A stretch of DNA of 64,000 nt from Stappia sediminis (GCF_009826895.1 NZ_WUMV01000001.1:671413-735412); one strand, 5' to 3'. Positions 25,672 to 36,560 are shown, numbered from the stretch's first letter. Notes: a model not told the origin generated them from the letters alone. Program-made: numbers and translations.

Positions 25672-26547
25672 TTACAGCGGCACGACGTCGACGGACTGGT
25701 CGGTTTTCTGCCCGCCGGAGGAGCGCAGCACGCCCTTGACGGGTGCTACGTCGCCGTAGTCGCGCCCGCGCGCGACGACGATGTGGTCCTGGCCGACCCT
25801 GAGCGCGTTCGTCGGGTCGTATTCCACCCAGCCGATTTCCACTCCGCACCACGCGCGCACCCAGGCGTGCATGGCGTCCGCCCCTTCAAGGCGGGTCGCG
25901 CCCTCCGGCGGAATCGTGCGCAGGAACCCGCTCACATAACCCGCCGGAATGCCGATGCCTCTGAGGCAGGAGATCATGATGTGCGTGAAGTCCTGGCACA
26001 CGCCGTGGCGGTTCGTGAAGGCGTCGAGCGCCGTTGTTTCAACGGTCGTCGCCTCCGCATCGAAGGCGATATCCCGGTGCAGCGCCTGGCCGATCGCCTC
26101 CACGGCGGCCTGCACGGTCGTATTCCGGTCGATGACGTCGAGCGCGTAGTTTGTGAAGGCCGGATCGAGCGTGATGCGTGGCGAACCGTCCATGAAATGC
26201 ACCGGTTCATAGGGCGCCATGGAACGGATGCTGGCAAGCTCCTGCTGCATTTGGCTCAAGGGCGGAGAAATGTCGAGGCTCACCGGAGCCGCCGTGCGGT
26301 CGATCCTTGCGTGCAGGTTGAATGCGATGTTCGAGTGCGGCGCGCGATAGGCGATGTCCGTAACGGCGTTTGCGAAGAAATCGACCCGGTCGAAGCGTTC
26401 CTCGGGCAGCGGATCGATGTCGAGGCTGCCGACGATCAGCCGCTGCTCGCCGTGGATCGCCGCCGGCATCAGGCGCAGCGCATGGCGGCCCGCATCCGCC
26501 GGGCTTTCGTACTCATAGGTGATCGAGAGGGTGATGTCGTAAAGCAC
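25672..26547 (-). CDS. Transglutaminase-like cysteine peptidase family protein
   Basis: 291 aa. After the N-terminal beta domain (MLYDITLSITYEYESPADAGRHALRLMPA) comes the catalytic core: Cys in RHGVCQDFTHIMISCLRGIG, His in GADAMHAWVRAWCGVEIGW, Asp in EYDPTNALRVG. This is the bacterial transglutaminase-like family found with circularly permuted ATP-grasp/alpha-E proteins; it may cut or form amide bonds. No signal peptide, so cytoplasmic. It is the downstream member of a three-gene set on the minus strand, separated from the 801-aa gene by a RIME-like repeat. Confidence 0.87.
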   Translation of the reverse strand: MLYDITLSITYEYESPADAGRHALRLMPAAIHGEQRLIVGSLDIDPLPEERFDRVDFFANAVTDIAYRAPHSNIAFNLHARIDRTAAPVSLDISPPLSQMQQELASIRSMAPYEPVHFMDGSPRITLDPAFTNYALDVIDRNTTVQAAVEAIGQALHRDIAFDAEATTVETTALDAFTNRHGVCQDFTHIMISCLRGIGIPAGYVSGFLRTIPPEGATRLEGADAMHAWVRAWCGVEIGWVEYDPTNALRVGQDHIVVARGRDYGDVAPVKGVLRSSGGQKTDQSVDVVPL

Positions 26548-26574
26548 ATGAGCCTCTGTGGCGTTGCGGTTTTT

Positions 26575-26680
26575 AGAGCATGTCCCCCAAAAGTGGGAAC
26601 CGGTTTTGGGACAAGGACATGCTAATTATCAAATAGATAGAGCGCGTCCGGTGAGTCCGATTAAACAAGACGCGCTCTAG
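26575..26680. repeat. RIME-like intergenic mosaic element
   Basis: Two long palindromes in tandem. The first is AGCATGTCC (26577-26585) with GGACATGCT (26615-26623), nesting CCCAAAA / TTTTGGG around GTGGGAACCGG, which is the core of a common Rhizobiales intergenic palindrome. The second is TAGAGCGCGTC (26638-26648) with GACGCGCTCTA (26669-26679). This layout is like the Rhizobium intergenic mosaic elements. It sits between two genes read from the same strand and its right arm includes the stop codon of the 801-aa gene. In RNA it would form two strong hairpins between cistrons. Confidence 0.8.
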
Positions 26681-29082
26681 CGCGTATATGCCTCGTTCAG
26701 TCCGACCGACAGGGAGGCGATCTCGCCGCTCAGCGCATGAAGGGCATCGGGGGTGAGCGTCTCCGGGGTTGATATGGCCAGGGACGTGTGAACCTGAAGC
26801 ACCGAGCGCGAAAGGGCGGACAATTGGCCGTGCAGGTGCGCACCGGGCAGGAATGAAAGGTGATCCTTGATTTCGCCGAGCTGATAGAGGATCGAGCGGG
26901 GATTGTTCGTGTCGAGCGCAAGAAGATCCAGAACGGCGTTGCTGCTCAGTGCCACCGCGTAGCGCCGGTTCATGGACATCGCGCTGTCGCCGACCTCGAG
27001 CGCCAGTTCCAGCGCGCCTTCGGGAGCGGACGGGTCGGTGAAGACCGAAAGGAGGCGGGCTGTAGCGTTGGCGCGTTCCAGCGAACGCCCGATGCCCAGG
27101 AACCTCCAGCCGGTGAAATGGTACATGTTCTCGTGCACCAGGCCGGAAAAGCCGGTGATCTTGCGCAGCAGAACGCCCATGGCGCGCGCCGCGTCGTCGC
27201 CGGGGATCACGGTTTCGCGCATGCGTGCTGCCGTTAGGGCAAGGTCGTTCAGCGCCAGCCACCCGTCCACGGAAAAGCGGTCGCGCACCTTGCTCGCGCT
27301 GAAGACCGCGGAGTTCAATATCGTGTGCAGGCCGCTCGGGATGGTCTCGCGCGGGTCTACATTCGCGGATTGAAGGAAGGTGCCGATCGCGGCAACGAGC
27401 GGGGATGACGGGTCGTCCGTCTCCGCAAGGCGTGCGTGATAGGCGCGCAGCTGGCGTATCGCGCCTTCCGCGCGCTCCACATAACGCCCGAGCCAGAACA
27501 GGTTGTCGGCCGCCCGCGAAGGCAGGATACCCGGCTGGCTTCTGAGGTAGGGCGTGCCGGGTTGCTGCAGAAGGGTTTCGGTACTGGTCGGCTGGCTGCC
27601 GATCACCCAGACATCGGCGGCCGTGCCGCCCGCCTGCATGGCAAGCGCGCTTGCGTCCTGCGAATTGCCGATGCGCGCGAAACCGCCGCACATCGCTTCC
27701 CAGCCTTCGGCGGTGCGCGCCAGGAACACGCGCAGGCTCATCGGGCGCGGCACCAGTGCTCCGTTGATATAGGCAGGCGTGGTTGAAAGGGTGACGGCCT
27801 CCTGCCCGATAAGCTCTTCTCCGCGCGTGTTCATCCAGTCGGCAAGCGTTCCCCCGTTGGGGCATGTGAAATCGCCCGCCGTGACATCTTCTCCCGACGC
27901 GGCAAACGGCAGGTCGGTGGAAAGGGCCCGGCTGATCAGCATGCGCCCCGCGTTTTCCGCGACATACCGGCGGACGCTTTCTTCCCCGCACCACCAGGTC
28001 GCGATATTGGGCAGCATCAGGGGCTCGCCCCGCAGGCCCTCGCAAATGCGCGGCAGGAAGGCGAGAAGCGCACGCGTTTCCAGGATGCCCGCGCCAAGGG
28101 CGTTGATCAGGGTCACGGAGCCGCGCCGCACGGCCTCCACAAGGCCCGGCGTTCCAAGCTGCGAGGTTTCGTCCAGCTCCAGCGGGTCGCTCCAGGCGGC
28201 GTCGAGGCGGCGCCACAGCACGCTTGCGGGCTTGAGGCCCGCGACGGTGCGCACCATCAGCTCGCCGTTTTCCACCGTCAGGTCTTCGCCTTCCAGCAGC
28301 ATGAAGCCGAGGTAGCGGGCGATATAGGCGTGCTCGAAATAGGTGTCGTTCATCAATCCGGGCGTGAGGATCGCGACCCGGCTTTCGGTTTCCCCGCGCA
28401 TGGTCAACAGCTGGTCGCGGAAACGGCGGAAGAAGCCGGCCAGCCGGTGCACATTTGCGCGGGCGAAGAATTCGTTGAAGACCCGGCTTGTCGCGACCCG
28501 GTTTTCCAGCGCGAAACCGGCGCCGGAGGGGGCTTGCGTCCTGTCGCCCAGCACCCACCATGTGCCGTCCGGCCCCCGGCCGATCTCGAACGCCAGGAAA
28601 TGCAGGAATTTGCCCGAGCGCGGGGTAACGCCGACCAGCGGGCGCAGCCATTCCGCGCTCTTGCCGATCATGCAGGCGGGCAGGTAGCCTTCGCCCACCA
28701 GCCTGTTCGGGCCGTAGAGGTCGGCGACGACGTCTTCCAGAAGTTCCGCGCGCTGGATCAGTCCGGCTGCGATCTGCCGCCATTCCTTCGCGTCGATGAC
28801 GACGGGAATATGGCTGAGCGGCCATTCGCGTTCGCTTGTTCCCTTTTCTCCGTAGTGGCGGAAGAAGACGCCGGCATCCCTCAGGTACTGGTTGCCGCGC
28901 GCGAAGCGCTGGGAAATGTCGTCCGGCGTCATCCGGGAGAGGTGGTCGAGAAAGGGCTGCCAGACGGGCCGCACCGCGCCGCTTGCGTCCAGAAGCTCGT
29001 CGGCCACGCCCGCAAGCGGCCTATAGGCCGCAAGCAGGCTGTAAACGCTTTCCTTTTCTCCGGTTGCCTGGTCCAGCGTCAT
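26677..29082 (-). CDS. Circularly permuted ATP-grasp / alpha-E fusion protein
   Basis: 801 aa. The first ~480 residues are the circularly permuted ATP-grasp domain (family blocks FYGPNRLVGEG-like VVADLYGPNRLVGEGYLPAC, VRTVAGLKPASVLWRRLDAAWSDPLELDE, TLADWMNTRGEELIGQEAV). The last ~300 residues are the alpha-E helical domain (AADNLFWLGRYVERAEGAIRQLRAYHARL onwards). In many genomes these are two separate adjacent genes; here they are one protein. Members are predicted amide-bond (peptide) ligases of unknown product. It overlaps neither neighbour; start ATG 29082 is 4 bases after the stop of the 1109-aa gene upstream. Its TAG stop is inside the repeat arm. Confidence 0.85.
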   Translation of the reverse strand: MTLDQATGEKESVYSLLAAYRPLAGVADELLDASGAVRPVWQPFLDHLSRMTPDDISQRFARGNQYLRDAGVFFRHYGEKGTSEREWPLSHIPVVIDAKEWRQIAAGLIQRAELLEDVVADLYGPNRLVGEGYLPACMIGKSAEWLRPLVGVTPRSGKFLHFLAFEIGRGPDGTWWVLGDRTQAPSGAGFALENRVATSRVFNEFFARANVHRLAGFFRRFRDQLLTMRGETESRVAILTPGLMNDTYFEHAYIARYLGFMLLEGEDLTVENGELMVRTVAGLKPASVLWRRLDAAWSDPLELDETSQLGTPGLVEAVRRGSVTLINALGAGILETRALLAFLPRICEGLRGEPLMLPNIATWWCGEESVRRYVAENAGRMLISRALSTDLPFAASGEDVTAGDFTCPNGGTLADWMNTRGEELIGQEAVTLSTTPAYINGALVPRPMSLRVFLARTAEGWEAMCGGFARIGNSQDASALAMQAGGTAADVWVIGSQPTSTETLLQQPGTPYLRSQPGILPSRAADNLFWLGRYVERAEGAIRQLRAYHARLAETDDPSSPLVAAIGTFLQSANVDPRETIPSGLHTILNSAVFSASKVRDRFSVDGWLALNDLALTAARMRETVIPGDDAARAMGVLLRKITGFSGLVHENMYHFTGWRFLGIGRSLERANATARLLSVFTDPSAPEGALELALEVGDSAMSMNRRYAVALSSNAVLDLLALDTNNPRSILYQLGEIKDHLSFLPGAHLHGQLSALSRSVLQVHTSLAISTPETLTPDALHALSGEIASLSVGLNEAYTR

Positions 29083-29086
29083 GTCC

Positions 29087-32000
29087 TCAGATTCCGGCCG
29101 GCCTCCTGAGGTCCAGCGTCAGCGGAAACTCGGGATGCGGATATTCCTCCGCCGGCTCGTAGTACCCCGGAGTATGCCCGTGCGGCTGGAAACGCGCCAG
29201 TCTTCGCGCTTGCGCCTCGTTGCCGTTCACCGGGAACGTATCGTAGCTGCGCCCGCCCGGATGCGCGACATGGTAGACGCAGCCGCCTATCGCCCGTCCG
29301 CTCCACCGGTCGTAGATGTCAAGCGTCAGCGGCGCATCGACCGGGTGAACGGGGTGAAGCGCCTGCGCCGGCTGCCAGGCCTTGTAGCGCACGCCGCCGA
29401 CGGCCGTGCCGTTCGTCTCCGTCTTTTGAAGCGGCACCTTGCGCTGGTTGCAGGTCACGATATAGCGGTCGGGGTCGGTCGTCGTCATCTTCACCTGCAG
29501 CCGTTCCGTGGAACTGTCGGTATAGCGCACGGTGCCTCCGATCGCGCCGGTTTCTCCCAGTACGTGCCAGGGTTCCAGCGCCTGGCGCAGTTCAAGCTGC
29601 ACGCCCTCCACTTCGATCTCGCCGTAGAACGGGAACCTGAATTCAGATTGCGCGACGAACCATTCGGGACGCATGGAAAATCCGTGGTCTTCCAGGTCGC
29701 GCAGCACCTCCAGGAAGTCGTTCCAGATGTAATGCGGCAGCATGAAGCGGTCATGTAGCGCCGTTCCCCAGCGCGTAAACCGCCCGCCGAGCGGGTTCTG
29801 CCACAGCCTTGCTATGATCGCGCGGATCAGGAGCTGCTGGGCAAGGCTCATGCGCGGATCGGGCGGCATCTCGAACCCGCGAAACTCGATCAGGCCGAGC
29901 CGGCCCGTCGGCCCGTCGGGCGAATAAAGCTTGTCGATGCAGATCTCCGCGCGGTGCGTATTTCCGGTAACGTCTACAAGGAGGTTCCTGAGCAGCCGGT
30001 CGACGAGCCAGGGGAAGGGGGGCGGTCCGTCCTGCGGGCGGTTGATCTGTGAAAGCGCGACCTCCAGTTCGTAAAGCCCGTCGTGGCGGGCCTCGTCGAC
30101 GCGCGGAGACTGGCTGGTCGGGCCGATGAAGAGGCCGGAAAAGAGGTACGAAAGGCTCGGGTGGCGCTGCCAGTGCAGGATCAGGCTTCTGAGCAGGTCC
30201 GGCCGCCGCAGGAACGGGCTGTCGAGCGGCGTTTCCCCGCCGACGACGACGTGGTTGCCGCCGCCCGTTCCCGTATGCTTGCCGTCGATCATGAATTTGT
30301 CGGCGCCGAGTCGGCTTTGCCGCGCCTCCTCGTAGATCGCCTCGGTTGTCGCAACACAGTCCTTCCAGCTTGCGGCCGGGTGGATGTTCACCTCTATCAC
30401 GCCGGGGTCCGGTGCGACGCGGATAACGTTCATGCGCGGGTCGGGCGGCGGCGCATAGCCTTCGATGTGAACGCGAAGCCCCTGGCGTTTCGCTGCGGCT
30501 TCGGCTGCCGAGACGAGCTCCAGATAATCCTCGATACGTTCCACGGGAGGCATGAACACGCAAAGCCGCCCGTCGCGCGGCTCCACCGCAAGGGCGGTGC
30601 GCACCGCGTCGTCGTCATCCGCGCTTGAAATCTCCTGTTCGCGCCGGTCCTGCGTCGCTTCGGCGGCGGTGAAATGGGCGACCGCCTGTTCGCGGTCCGG
30701 GCGTTTTCCTACGGGAAATTCCGGCAGCGGCCCGCGCGGTTCGGAAGGGTCGGCGATGTTGGTGTAGGGGTATTGCGACGGCGGAACGTAAGGCAGCCCC
30801 TCCAGCGGCAGCCGGTATCCGACGGGGCTGTCGCCGGGCACGAGAAACAGCGCATCGCGCCGGAGCTTCCATTTTTCGGAGCGCCATCTCGTGCCGGAAG
30901 CCTTGGACTGCCAGCGCTGGATCGGCAGCACATAGCCGGAGGGTTTGGTAAGCCCCCGGTCGAACACCTTGGCGATGCGGTATCTTGCCTCCGCATCCTC
31001 CAGTTTGGAATTGGCGGGCGTCACGTTTTCGGGAAGCTTGGCTTCCTTCAACAGCCATTCCGCCGGGTCCTCGTAAGCGGCGACGATATAGTCGGGCGTG
31101 ACGGACAGCTCCTCGGCCATCCCCTGCAACAGGGCTTCCGCCTGCTTCGGCGTCGCCTTCGTGTCGTCGCCTTCCTCGGCGATCAGGTCCGGGTCGTTCC
31201 AGATCGGCCTGCCGTCGCGCCGCCAGTAGAGCGAGAAGGTCCAGCGCGGCAGCGTTTCGCCGGGGTACCATTTGCCCTGCCCGTAGTGCAGGAAGCCGCC
31301 GGGCGCGAAACGTTTCTGGAGCCGGCGGATCAGCTTGTCGGCCAGCGTCCGCTTCGTCGGGCCGACCGCATCGGTGTTCCATTCCTCCGCCTCGAAATCG
31401 TCGATCGAGACGAACGTCGGCTCCCCGCCCATGGTCAGCCTGACGTCGTCGCGTTCCAGAACCTGGTCGACATCTTCGCCAAGCCGGTTCAGCGCCTGCC
31501 AGGAATCGTCGGAAAACGGCATGGTGATACGCGGGTGCTCGGCAACCCGCGCCACCTTCATGTCGAAGGAGAAGTCCACTTCCGCCGCACTTGCCATGCC
31601 GGCGATCGGGGCGGCGTTTCGGTAATGCGGCGTGGCGGCGAGCGGGATGTGGCTTTCGCCCGCAAGCAGGCCCGACGTCGGGTCGAGGCCGATCCAGCCC
31701 GCACCCGGCAAATAGACCTCCGCCCAGGCATGCAGGTCGGTAAAGTCGTGGTCCGTGCCCGACGGCCCGTCGAGCGCTTCCAGATCGGGTTTGAGCTGGA
31801 TCAGGTAGCCGGAGACGAAACGGGCGGCAAAGCCGAGGTTGCGCAGCACCTGAACCAGCATCCAGCTTGAATCGCGGCAGGACCCAGTTCCCCGCTCCAG
31901 CGTTTCTTCCGGCGTCTGCACGCCGGGTTCCATGCGGATGACGTAACCGACTTCCTGCGCGACGCGGGCGTTCAGCGCGACGATGAAATCGATCGTGCGA

Positions 32001-32416
32001 ACCCTGTCTCTCGGCGTCGCGTCCAGAAACGCCTGGAGCCTCGGCCCGACGGGTTCCGTCTTCTTGTAGATCTCAAGGTCGTCGGCGAGATCGGAAGGAT
32101 AGTCGAACGGCCATTCCTCCGCCGTATCCTCCACGAAGAAATCGAACGGATTGTAGACGGACATGTCCGCGACCAGATCGACCTCGATCCTGAATTCGCG
32201 CACGGGATCGGGAAAGACGAAACGCGCCAGCCAGTTGCCGTAAAGGTCCTGTTGGTGGTTCACGAAGTGGCCGGCGGGCGAGACCTTCAGCGAATGGGAA
32301 AGCACCTGCGTGCGGCTGTGCGGTGCGGGCCTCAGGCGGATGACCTGCGGCCCGAGCGTCACGGGCCGGTCGTAGCGGTAGTGTGTCAGGTGGTGGATGC
32401 TTGCACGTATCGACAT
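29087..32416 (-). CDS. Transglutaminase-like + DUF2126 putative amidoligase protein
   Basis: 1109 aa in two parts. The N-terminal ~290 residues form a transglutaminase core: start [18 protein letters not shown], catalytic Cys in [16 protein letters not shown], His in [15 protein letters not shown], Asp in GLDPTSG. The rest is the large DUF2126 region, classed as a putative amidoligase, with [48 protein letters not shown] and [11 protein letters not shown]. It would both hydrolyse or transfer and ligate amide bonds. It is the first gene of the three-gene set. No signal peptide. Substrate unknown in this organism and in the family. Confidence 0.87.
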   Translation of the reverse strand: MSIRASIHHLTHYRYDRPVTLGPQVIRLRPAPHSRTQVLSHSLKVSPAGHFVNHQQDLYGNWLARFVFPDPVREFRIEVDLVADMSVYNPFDFFVEDTAEEWPFDYPSDLADDLEIYKKTEPVGPRLQAFLDATPRDRVRTIDFIVALNARVAQEVGYVIRMEPGVQTPEETLERGTGSCRDSSWMLVQVLRNLGFAARFVSGYLIQLKPDLEALDGPSGTDHDFTDLHAWAEVYLPGAGWIGLDPTSGLLAGESHIPLAATPHYRNAAPIAGMASAAEVDFSFDMKVARVAEHPRITMPFSDDSWQALNRLGEDVDQVLERDDVRLTMGGEPTFVSIDDFEAEEWNTDAVGPTKRTLADKLIRRLQKRFAPGGFLHYGQGKWYPGETLPRWTFSLYWRRDGRPIWNDPDLIAEEGDDTKATPKQAEALLQGMAEELSVTPDYIVAAYEDPAEWLLKEAKLPENVTPANSKLEDAEARYRIAKVFDRGLTKPSGYVLPIQRWQSKASGTRWRSEKWKLRRDALFLVPGDSPVGYRLPLEGLPYVPPSQYPYTNIADPSEPRGPLPEFPVGKRPDREQAVAHFTAAEATQDRREQEISSADDDDAVRTALAVEPRDGRLCVFMPPVERIEDYLELVSAAEAAAKRQGLRVHIEGYAPPPDPRMNVIRVAPDPGVIEVNIHPAASWKDCVATTEAIYEEARQSRLGADKFMIDGKHTGTGGGNHVVVGGETPLDSPFLRRPDLLRSLILHWQRHPSLSYLFSGLFIGPTSQSPRVDEARHDGLYELEVALSQINRPQDGPPPFPWLVDRLLRNLLVDVTGNTHRAEICIDKLYSPDGPTGRLGLIEFRGFEMPPDPRMSLAQQLLIRAIIARLWQNPLGGRFTRWGTALHDRFMLPHYIWNDFLEVLRDLEDHGFSMRPEWFVAQSEFRFPFYGEIEVEGVQLELRQALEPWHVLGETGAIGGTVRYTDSSTERLQVKMTTTDPDRYIVTCNQRKVPLQKTETNGTAVGGVRYKAWQPAQALHPVHPVDAPLTLDIYDRWSGRAIGGCVYHVAHPGGRSYDTFPVNGNEAQARRLARFQPHGHTPGYYEPAEEYPHPEFPLTLDLRRPAGI

Positions 32417-32522
32417 GGCCTGCCCGCTGCGTCATTTTGTGTAACCGGAAGGTTTTCACAAAACTTCGCACTGCACCATGTCTTTTTGAAAATGTCTTTG
32501 CCGCAGTTCCCTTGAATTATGA

Positions 32523-32536
32523 GAGATTTAAATCTC
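32523..32536. promoter_or_regulatory. 14-bp perfect palindrome upstream of the DUF2126 gene
   Basis: GAGATTTAAATCTC is fully self-complementary and AT-centred, about 107 bases before the start of the 1109-aa gene and 86 bases after the end of napC. It could be an operator or part of a promoter for the amidoligase set. A longer-range inverted repeat GCCGGCAGG (32547-32555) / CCTGCCGGC (32601-32609) next to it may act as the napC terminator. Position-based inference. Confidence 0.4.
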
Positions 32537-32621
32537 GAATGAACATGCCGGCAGGCCGCATCGCCGCCGCTTGCACATTGGAGAGCGGCATCGGGTGAAA
32601 CCTGCCGGCGGCCTTTCCTGA

Positions 32622-33329
32622 TTACCGGCTCTCCAGAAACGCGGAAAGCGAATGGTGCATCAGCGGGTCGACGGACGTCTGTTGGTCCTTGGGCGCTGCG
32701 CGGATGTCCGTGGGCGCCTGCCAGCCGGGCTCGATGCCCGTCATGTCGGGCAGTTCGTGGGCGATGCCCTTGTGGCAGTCGATGCAGGTGCGCTCGCCGC
32801 TGACGAGGTATCGCTCGTGGATTTCCGCCGCCCGCCGGCTTTGGCGGGTGAAGTCCATGGCGATGGTGGAGTGGCAGTTGCGGCATTCCAGGGAATCGTT
32901 CGCCTTCAGCCGCGCCCATTCGTGCTTGGCAAGCTCAAGGCGGTGGTCGAGGAACTTCTGGCGCGTATTGATCGTGCCGAAGATCTTGCCCCAGACCTCC
33001 TTGGAGGCCTGCATTTTCCGGGCGATCTTGTGCGTCCATTCATGCGGCACGTGACAGTCCGGGCAGGTCGCGCGCACGCCCGAGCGGTTGGAGAAATGCA
33101 CGGTGCGCGTCAGCTCCTGGTACACGTTGTCCTGCATCTCGTGGCAGGAAATGCAGAATTTTTCGGTATTCGTCAGTTCCAGGGCGGTGTTGAACCCGCC
33201 CCAGAAGATCACGCCGAAAATGAAGCCGCCAAGCGTCAGGAACCCCAGGCTGAAATAGGCCGAGGGGCGGCGGATCACTTCCCAGTATTCGCGGATTACG
33301 GACCAGAGGCGCTTCATGTCCTGCCTCAC
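32622..33329 (-). CDS. napC: NapC tetraheme quinol dehydrogenase
   Basis: 235 aa of the NapC/NirT family: one N-terminal membrane anchor (residues 24-46) and four heme c sites CISCH (59-63), CPDCH (89-93), CRNCH (149-153) and CIDCH (182-186). It takes electrons from the quinol pool and passes them to NapB. The spacing and the [17 protein letters not shown] and [19 protein letters not shown] blocks are typical. It is the last gene of the nap operon; its ATG overlaps the napB stop by four bases. Confidence 0.96.
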   Translation of the reverse strand: MRQDMKRLWSVIREYWEVIRRPSAYFSLGFLTLGGFIFGVIFWGGFNTALELTNTEKFCISCHEMQDNVYQELTRTVHFSNRSGVRATCPDCHVPHEWTHKIARKMQASKEVWGKIFGTINTRQKFLDHRLELAKHEWARLKANDSLECRNCHSTIAMDFTRQSRRAAEIHERYLVSGERTCIDCHKGIAHELPDMTGIEPGWQAPTDIRAAPKDQQTSVDPLMHHSLSAFLESR

Positions 33330-33805
33330 TCAGCCGTCGTCGCCGACATGTCGGTGAACTCGTTTTCGACGAGCGGCCGGGCGTCCGTCTGCGGCACGTG
33401 GCATTGCAGGCAGAAATAGCGGCGCGGCGCCACGTCGGCGAGCACCTGGAAATCGCGGTCCATGAAGTGCGTGACGCTGATCATCGGCGCGCCGGAAGCT
33501 TCCACGAACTCCCGGCGGTGGCATTCCAGGCACCGGTTGGTGTTCAGCGTGAGCTGGTAGCCTTCGATCGAATGGGGGATCACGGGCGGCTGTTCGGGGT
33601 AGTTGCGGGCCTTGCGCCGGTCGTCGGTCACCGGGCGCGCCAGCGGCGGGGCCTGCACGTTTTCCATGGCGGGGTCCGCGCCCGTCAGGCGCGGTGCTTC
33701 CTGCGAAAAGGCGAGGGCTGCGAAAAGCACCACGGCCCCGGCGGTCAAGCCGCCGACGCCGGCGCGGGCGATTGCGGTCAGGCCCGTTCGATCTTGACTG
33801 CGCAT
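33326..33805 (-). CDS. napB: NapB diheme cytochrome subunit
   Basis: 159 aa from the ATG at 33805 (MRSQDRTGL), with a signal peptide ([18 protein letters not shown]) for periplasmic export. Two heme sites CLECH and CLQCH lie in [35 protein letters not shown] and [22 protein letters not shown], which are the NapB signature regions. It gives electrons to NapA. The chosen start overlaps the napA end by 28 bases; the longer reading from 33886 lies inside napA and lacks family similarity. Confidence 0.95.
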   Translation of the reverse strand: MRSQDRTGLTAIARAGVGGLTAGAVVLFAALAFSQEAPRLTGADPAMENVQAPPLARPVTDDRRKARNYPEQPPVIPHSIEGYQLTLNTNRCLECHRREFVEASGAPMISVTHFMDRDFQVLADVAPRRYFCLQCHVPQTDARPLVENEFTDMSATTAE

Positions 33806-36273
33806 TTTTTGAAGTCCGTCTGCTTGGAAATGGGGTCGGTTGCGTCCAGCGTGACCTTGTTGATCAACTGGCTGGCGTCGAACCATGGCACGAAGACGAC
33901 GCCGCGCGGCATGCGGTTGCGTCCGCGTGTTTCCACGCGGGTGCGGATCGAGCCGCGCCGCGACTGGATGACGATCTCCGAGCCCTGGTTGAGGCCGCGC
34001 TCGCGCGCGTCATCGGCGTGCATGAAGCAGCGTGCGCCCGGAAACGCCTTGTAAAGCTCCGGCACCCGCATGGTCATGGAGCCCGAGTGCCAGTGTTCGA
34101 GCACGCGTCCGGTGACGAGCCAGAGGTCGTATTCCTCATCCGGCGGCTCTGCCGGCGGCTCGTAGGGCAGGGCGATGATCACGGCGCGCCCGTCCGGCTT
34201 GCCGTAGAACTCCACGCCCGATCCCTCACTCACGTATGGGTCGTACCCTTCGCGGTAGCGCCAGCGTGTTTCCTTGCCGTCGACAACGGGCCAGCGCAGG
34301 CCGCGCACCTCGTGGTAGGTATCGAAATCGGCAAGGTCATGCCCGTGTCCGCGCCCGAAGGCGGCATATTCCTCGAAAAGGCCCTTCTGGACGTAATAGC
34401 CGAAGTGTTCGGATTCGGCGTTGTCGTAATCGGGACTGGTTTCGTCGAGCGGGTATTTGTTCACCTCGCCGTTTTCGAAACAAACCTCGTAGAGCGTCTT
34501 GCCCTTGTAGGAGGGATTCGCGTCGAGAATTTCAGCCGGCCACATCTCGTCGGTCGTGAACCGCTTGGAAAACTCCATGACCTGCCAGACGTCGGACCGC
34601 GCCTCGCCCGGTGCGTTCACGAGCTGGTGCCAGAAGTGGGTCCGCCGCTCCGCGTTGCCGTAGCCGCCTTCCTTTTCCACCCACATGGCGGTTGGCAGTA
34701 TGAGGTCGGCGGCCATGGCCGTCACGGTCGGATAGGCGTCGGAAACGACGATGAAATTATCCGGGTTGCGGTAGCCCGGGTATGTCTCGTTCGAAGAGTT
34801 GGGCGCGGCCTGCAGGTTGTTGTTGACCTGGATCCAGTAAAAGTTGATCTGACCGTCCTTGAGCATGCGGTCCTGAAGGACGGCGTGATAACCGACCTTT
34901 TCGGAAAGCAGTCCTTCGGGAAGCTTCCAGATTTCTTCCGCATGTTTGCGGTGCTCGGGGTTGGTGACCACCATGTCCGCCGGCAGCCGGTGGGCGAAGG
35001 TGCCCACCTCGCGGGCCGTGCCGCAGGCCGAGGGCTGGCCTGTGAGCGAAAACGGCGAATTGCCGGGCTCGGAGATTTTTCCCGTCAGAAGGTGGATGTT
35101 GTAGATAAGCTGGTTTGCCCACACGCCGCGCACGTGCTGGTTGGCGCCCATGGTCCAAAGCGACATCACCTTGGTGTTCGGGTCGGCGTAAAGCTCGGCG
35201 AGCGCTTCAAGCTGGGAAGGTTCGACGCCGGAAATCTCGGCCGCCTTTTCAAGCGTGTATTCCGCGACATGCGCCTTGAAGGCCGCGAAGTCGCTGTCCT
35301 CCATGACGCCGGGCTTGTCGGCGTTCTTCGCGGCTTTCTGGCGTGGGTCTTCCGGTCTCAGGCCGTAGCCGATGTCGGTCGCGCCCTTCTTGAAGGTCGT
35401 GTGCTTGGAGACGAACTCCTCGTTCACGCGGCCCGTCTGGATGATGTGATTGGCGATATAGTTCAGGATCGCCAGGTCCGTTCCCGGCTTGAAGACAAGG
35501 GGAATGTCGGCGAGATCGGAACTCCTGTGGGTAAAGGTCGAAAGCACGGCGACCTTCACATGCGGATGGCTCAAGCGGCGGTCGGTAAGCCGCGTCCACA
35601 GGATCGGGTGCATCTCCGCCATGTTGGAGCCCCAGAGCACGAAGGCGTCGGCGGCTTCGAAGTCGTCATAGCAGCCCATCGGCTCGTCGATGCCGAAGGT
35701 GCGCAGGAACGCGACGGCGGCGGACGCCATGCAGTGGCGTGCGTTCGGGTCGAGGTTGTTGGACCTGAGGCCTGCGCGCATGAACTTGGATGCCGCGTAG
35801 CCCTCCCAGATCGTCCACTGGCCGGAGCCGAACATGCCGGCTCCGTTCGGGCCCTTGTCGGCGATCGCGGCCTTGCATTTTTCGGCCATCACGTCGAAGG
35901 CCTCATCCCAGGAAACGGGCTCGAATTCACCGTCCTTGGCGAATTTGCCGTCCTTCTTGCGCAGGAGCGGCTGTTCCAGTCGGTCCTCGCCGTACATGAT
36001 CTTGGAGAGGAAATAGCCTTTCACGCAGTTGAGGCCGCGGTTCACCTCGTGCTTCACGTCGCCGTGCGTCGCGACGACCTTGTTGTCCTTCACGCCCACC
36101 ATGACGCCGCAGCCGGTGCCGCAGAAGCGGCAGGGCGCTTTCGACCACTTGATCTTCAGTGTGTCGACGCCGCCTGGAATGGGCTGGGCCTTTGCCGGCA
36201 GGGTTATCCCTGCCGCCGCTGCCGCGATTGCCGCGGCTTGCGTTTTCAGTACGTCGCGCCGAGAGACGCTCAT
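33778..36273 (-). CDS. napA: Periplasmic nitrate reductase catalytic subunit
   Basis: 831 aa, the usual NapA length. Twin-arginine leader [12 protein letters not shown] with Ala-rich segment and cleavage near AKAQP. The [4Fe-4S] ligands are Cys48, Cys51, Cys55 and Cys83. The Mo-bis-MGD ligand Cys181 is in [11 protein letters not shown]. The C-terminal region carries [22 protein letters not shown]. It reduces nitrate to nitrite in the periplasm, with NapBC supplying electrons. Overlaps napD by four bases (ATGA). The huge antisense open frame opposite it is a GC-bias shadow. Confidence 0.97.
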   Translation of the reverse strand: MSVSRRDVLKTQAAAIAAAAAGITLPAKAQPIPGGVDTLKIKWSKAPCRFCGTGCGVMVGVKDNKVVATHGDVKHEVNRGLNCVKGYFLSKIMYGEDRLEQPLLRKKDGKFAKDGEFEPVSWDEAFDVMAEKCKAAIADKGPNGAGMFGSGQWTIWEGYAASKFMRAGLRSNNLDPNARHCMASAAVAFLRTFGIDEPMGCYDDFEAADAFVLWGSNMAEMHPILWTRLTDRRLSHPHVKVAVLSTFTHRSSDLADIPLVFKPGTDLAILNYIANHIIQTGRVNEEFVSKHTTFKKGATDIGYGLRPEDPRQKAAKNADKPGVMEDSDFAAFKAHVAEYTLEKAAEISGVEPSQLEALAELYADPNTKVMSLWTMGANQHVRGVWANQLIYNIHLLTGKISEPGNSPFSLTGQPSACGTAREVGTFAHRLPADMVVTNPEHRKHAEEIWKLPEGLLSEKVGYHAVLQDRMLKDGQINFYWIQVNNNLQAAPNSSNETYPGYRNPDNFIVVSDAYPTVTAMAADLILPTAMWVEKEGGYGNAERRTHFWHQLVNAPGEARSDVWQVMEFSKRFTTDEMWPAEILDANPSYKGKTLYEVCFENGEVNKYPLDETSPDYDNAESEHFGYYVQKGLFEEYAAFGRGHGHDLADFDTYHEVRGLRWPVVDGKETRWRYREGYDPYVSEGSGVEFYGKPDGRAVIIALPYEPPAEPPDEEYDLWLVTGRVLEHWHSGSMTMRVPELYKAFPGARCFMHADDARERGLNQGSEIVIQSRRGSIRTRVETRGRNRMPRGVVFVPWFDASQLINKVTLDATDPISKQTDFKKCAVKIERA

Positions 36274-36560
36274 GGCTGTCCTCCCTCCACCGTGGCAGCC
36301 GTATCGGCCGTGCCGGTATCGATGATTTCGTAGACGAGATTTGCCGAAAGGACGTGATCGAGAAGCGCGATCTGGGCGAGGCGTCCGCCGATCGCTTTTT
36401 CGCTTGGTCCCTCCAGCACGATGACGATCTTGCTGTCGGTGCGGTGGTGCACTTCCGTATCCGCCATCGCCTCAAGGCTGCGGATCACGCCTTCGGCATG
36501 TTCGGGCACGACGCTGACGACGGCGCTTGAAATATGGTGTTCGTGAGCCGTTTCGCTCAT
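36270..36560 (-). CDS. napD: NapD, NapA-specific maturation chaperone
   Basis: 96 aa from the ATG at 36560 ([20 protein letters not shown]). NapD binds the Tat leader of NapA and prevents premature export. Family blocks: [40 protein letters not shown], and LVYEIID. It overlaps napF (4 bases upstream) and napA (4 bases downstream), consistent with tight co-translation. Cytoplasmic. Confidence 0.93.
   Translation of the reverse strand: MSETAHEHHISSAVVSVVPEHAEGVIRSLEAMADTEVHHRTDSKIVIVLEGPSEKAIGGRLAQIALLDHVLSANLVYEIIDTGTADTAATVEGGQP

Noticed and set aside
26573..28825. 750-aa open frame overlapping the ATP-grasp gene on the same strand
   Set aside because: Other-frame shadow of the 801-aa ATP-grasp/alpha-E gene, Arg- and Pro-rich, without domain similarity.
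33694..36333. 879-aa open frame antisense to napA
   Set aside because: It runs opposite the clearly recognisable napA with intact Fe-S and Mo ligands. High GC third positions produce long antisense frames; the translation has His/Arg/Val-rich composition and no family resemblance.
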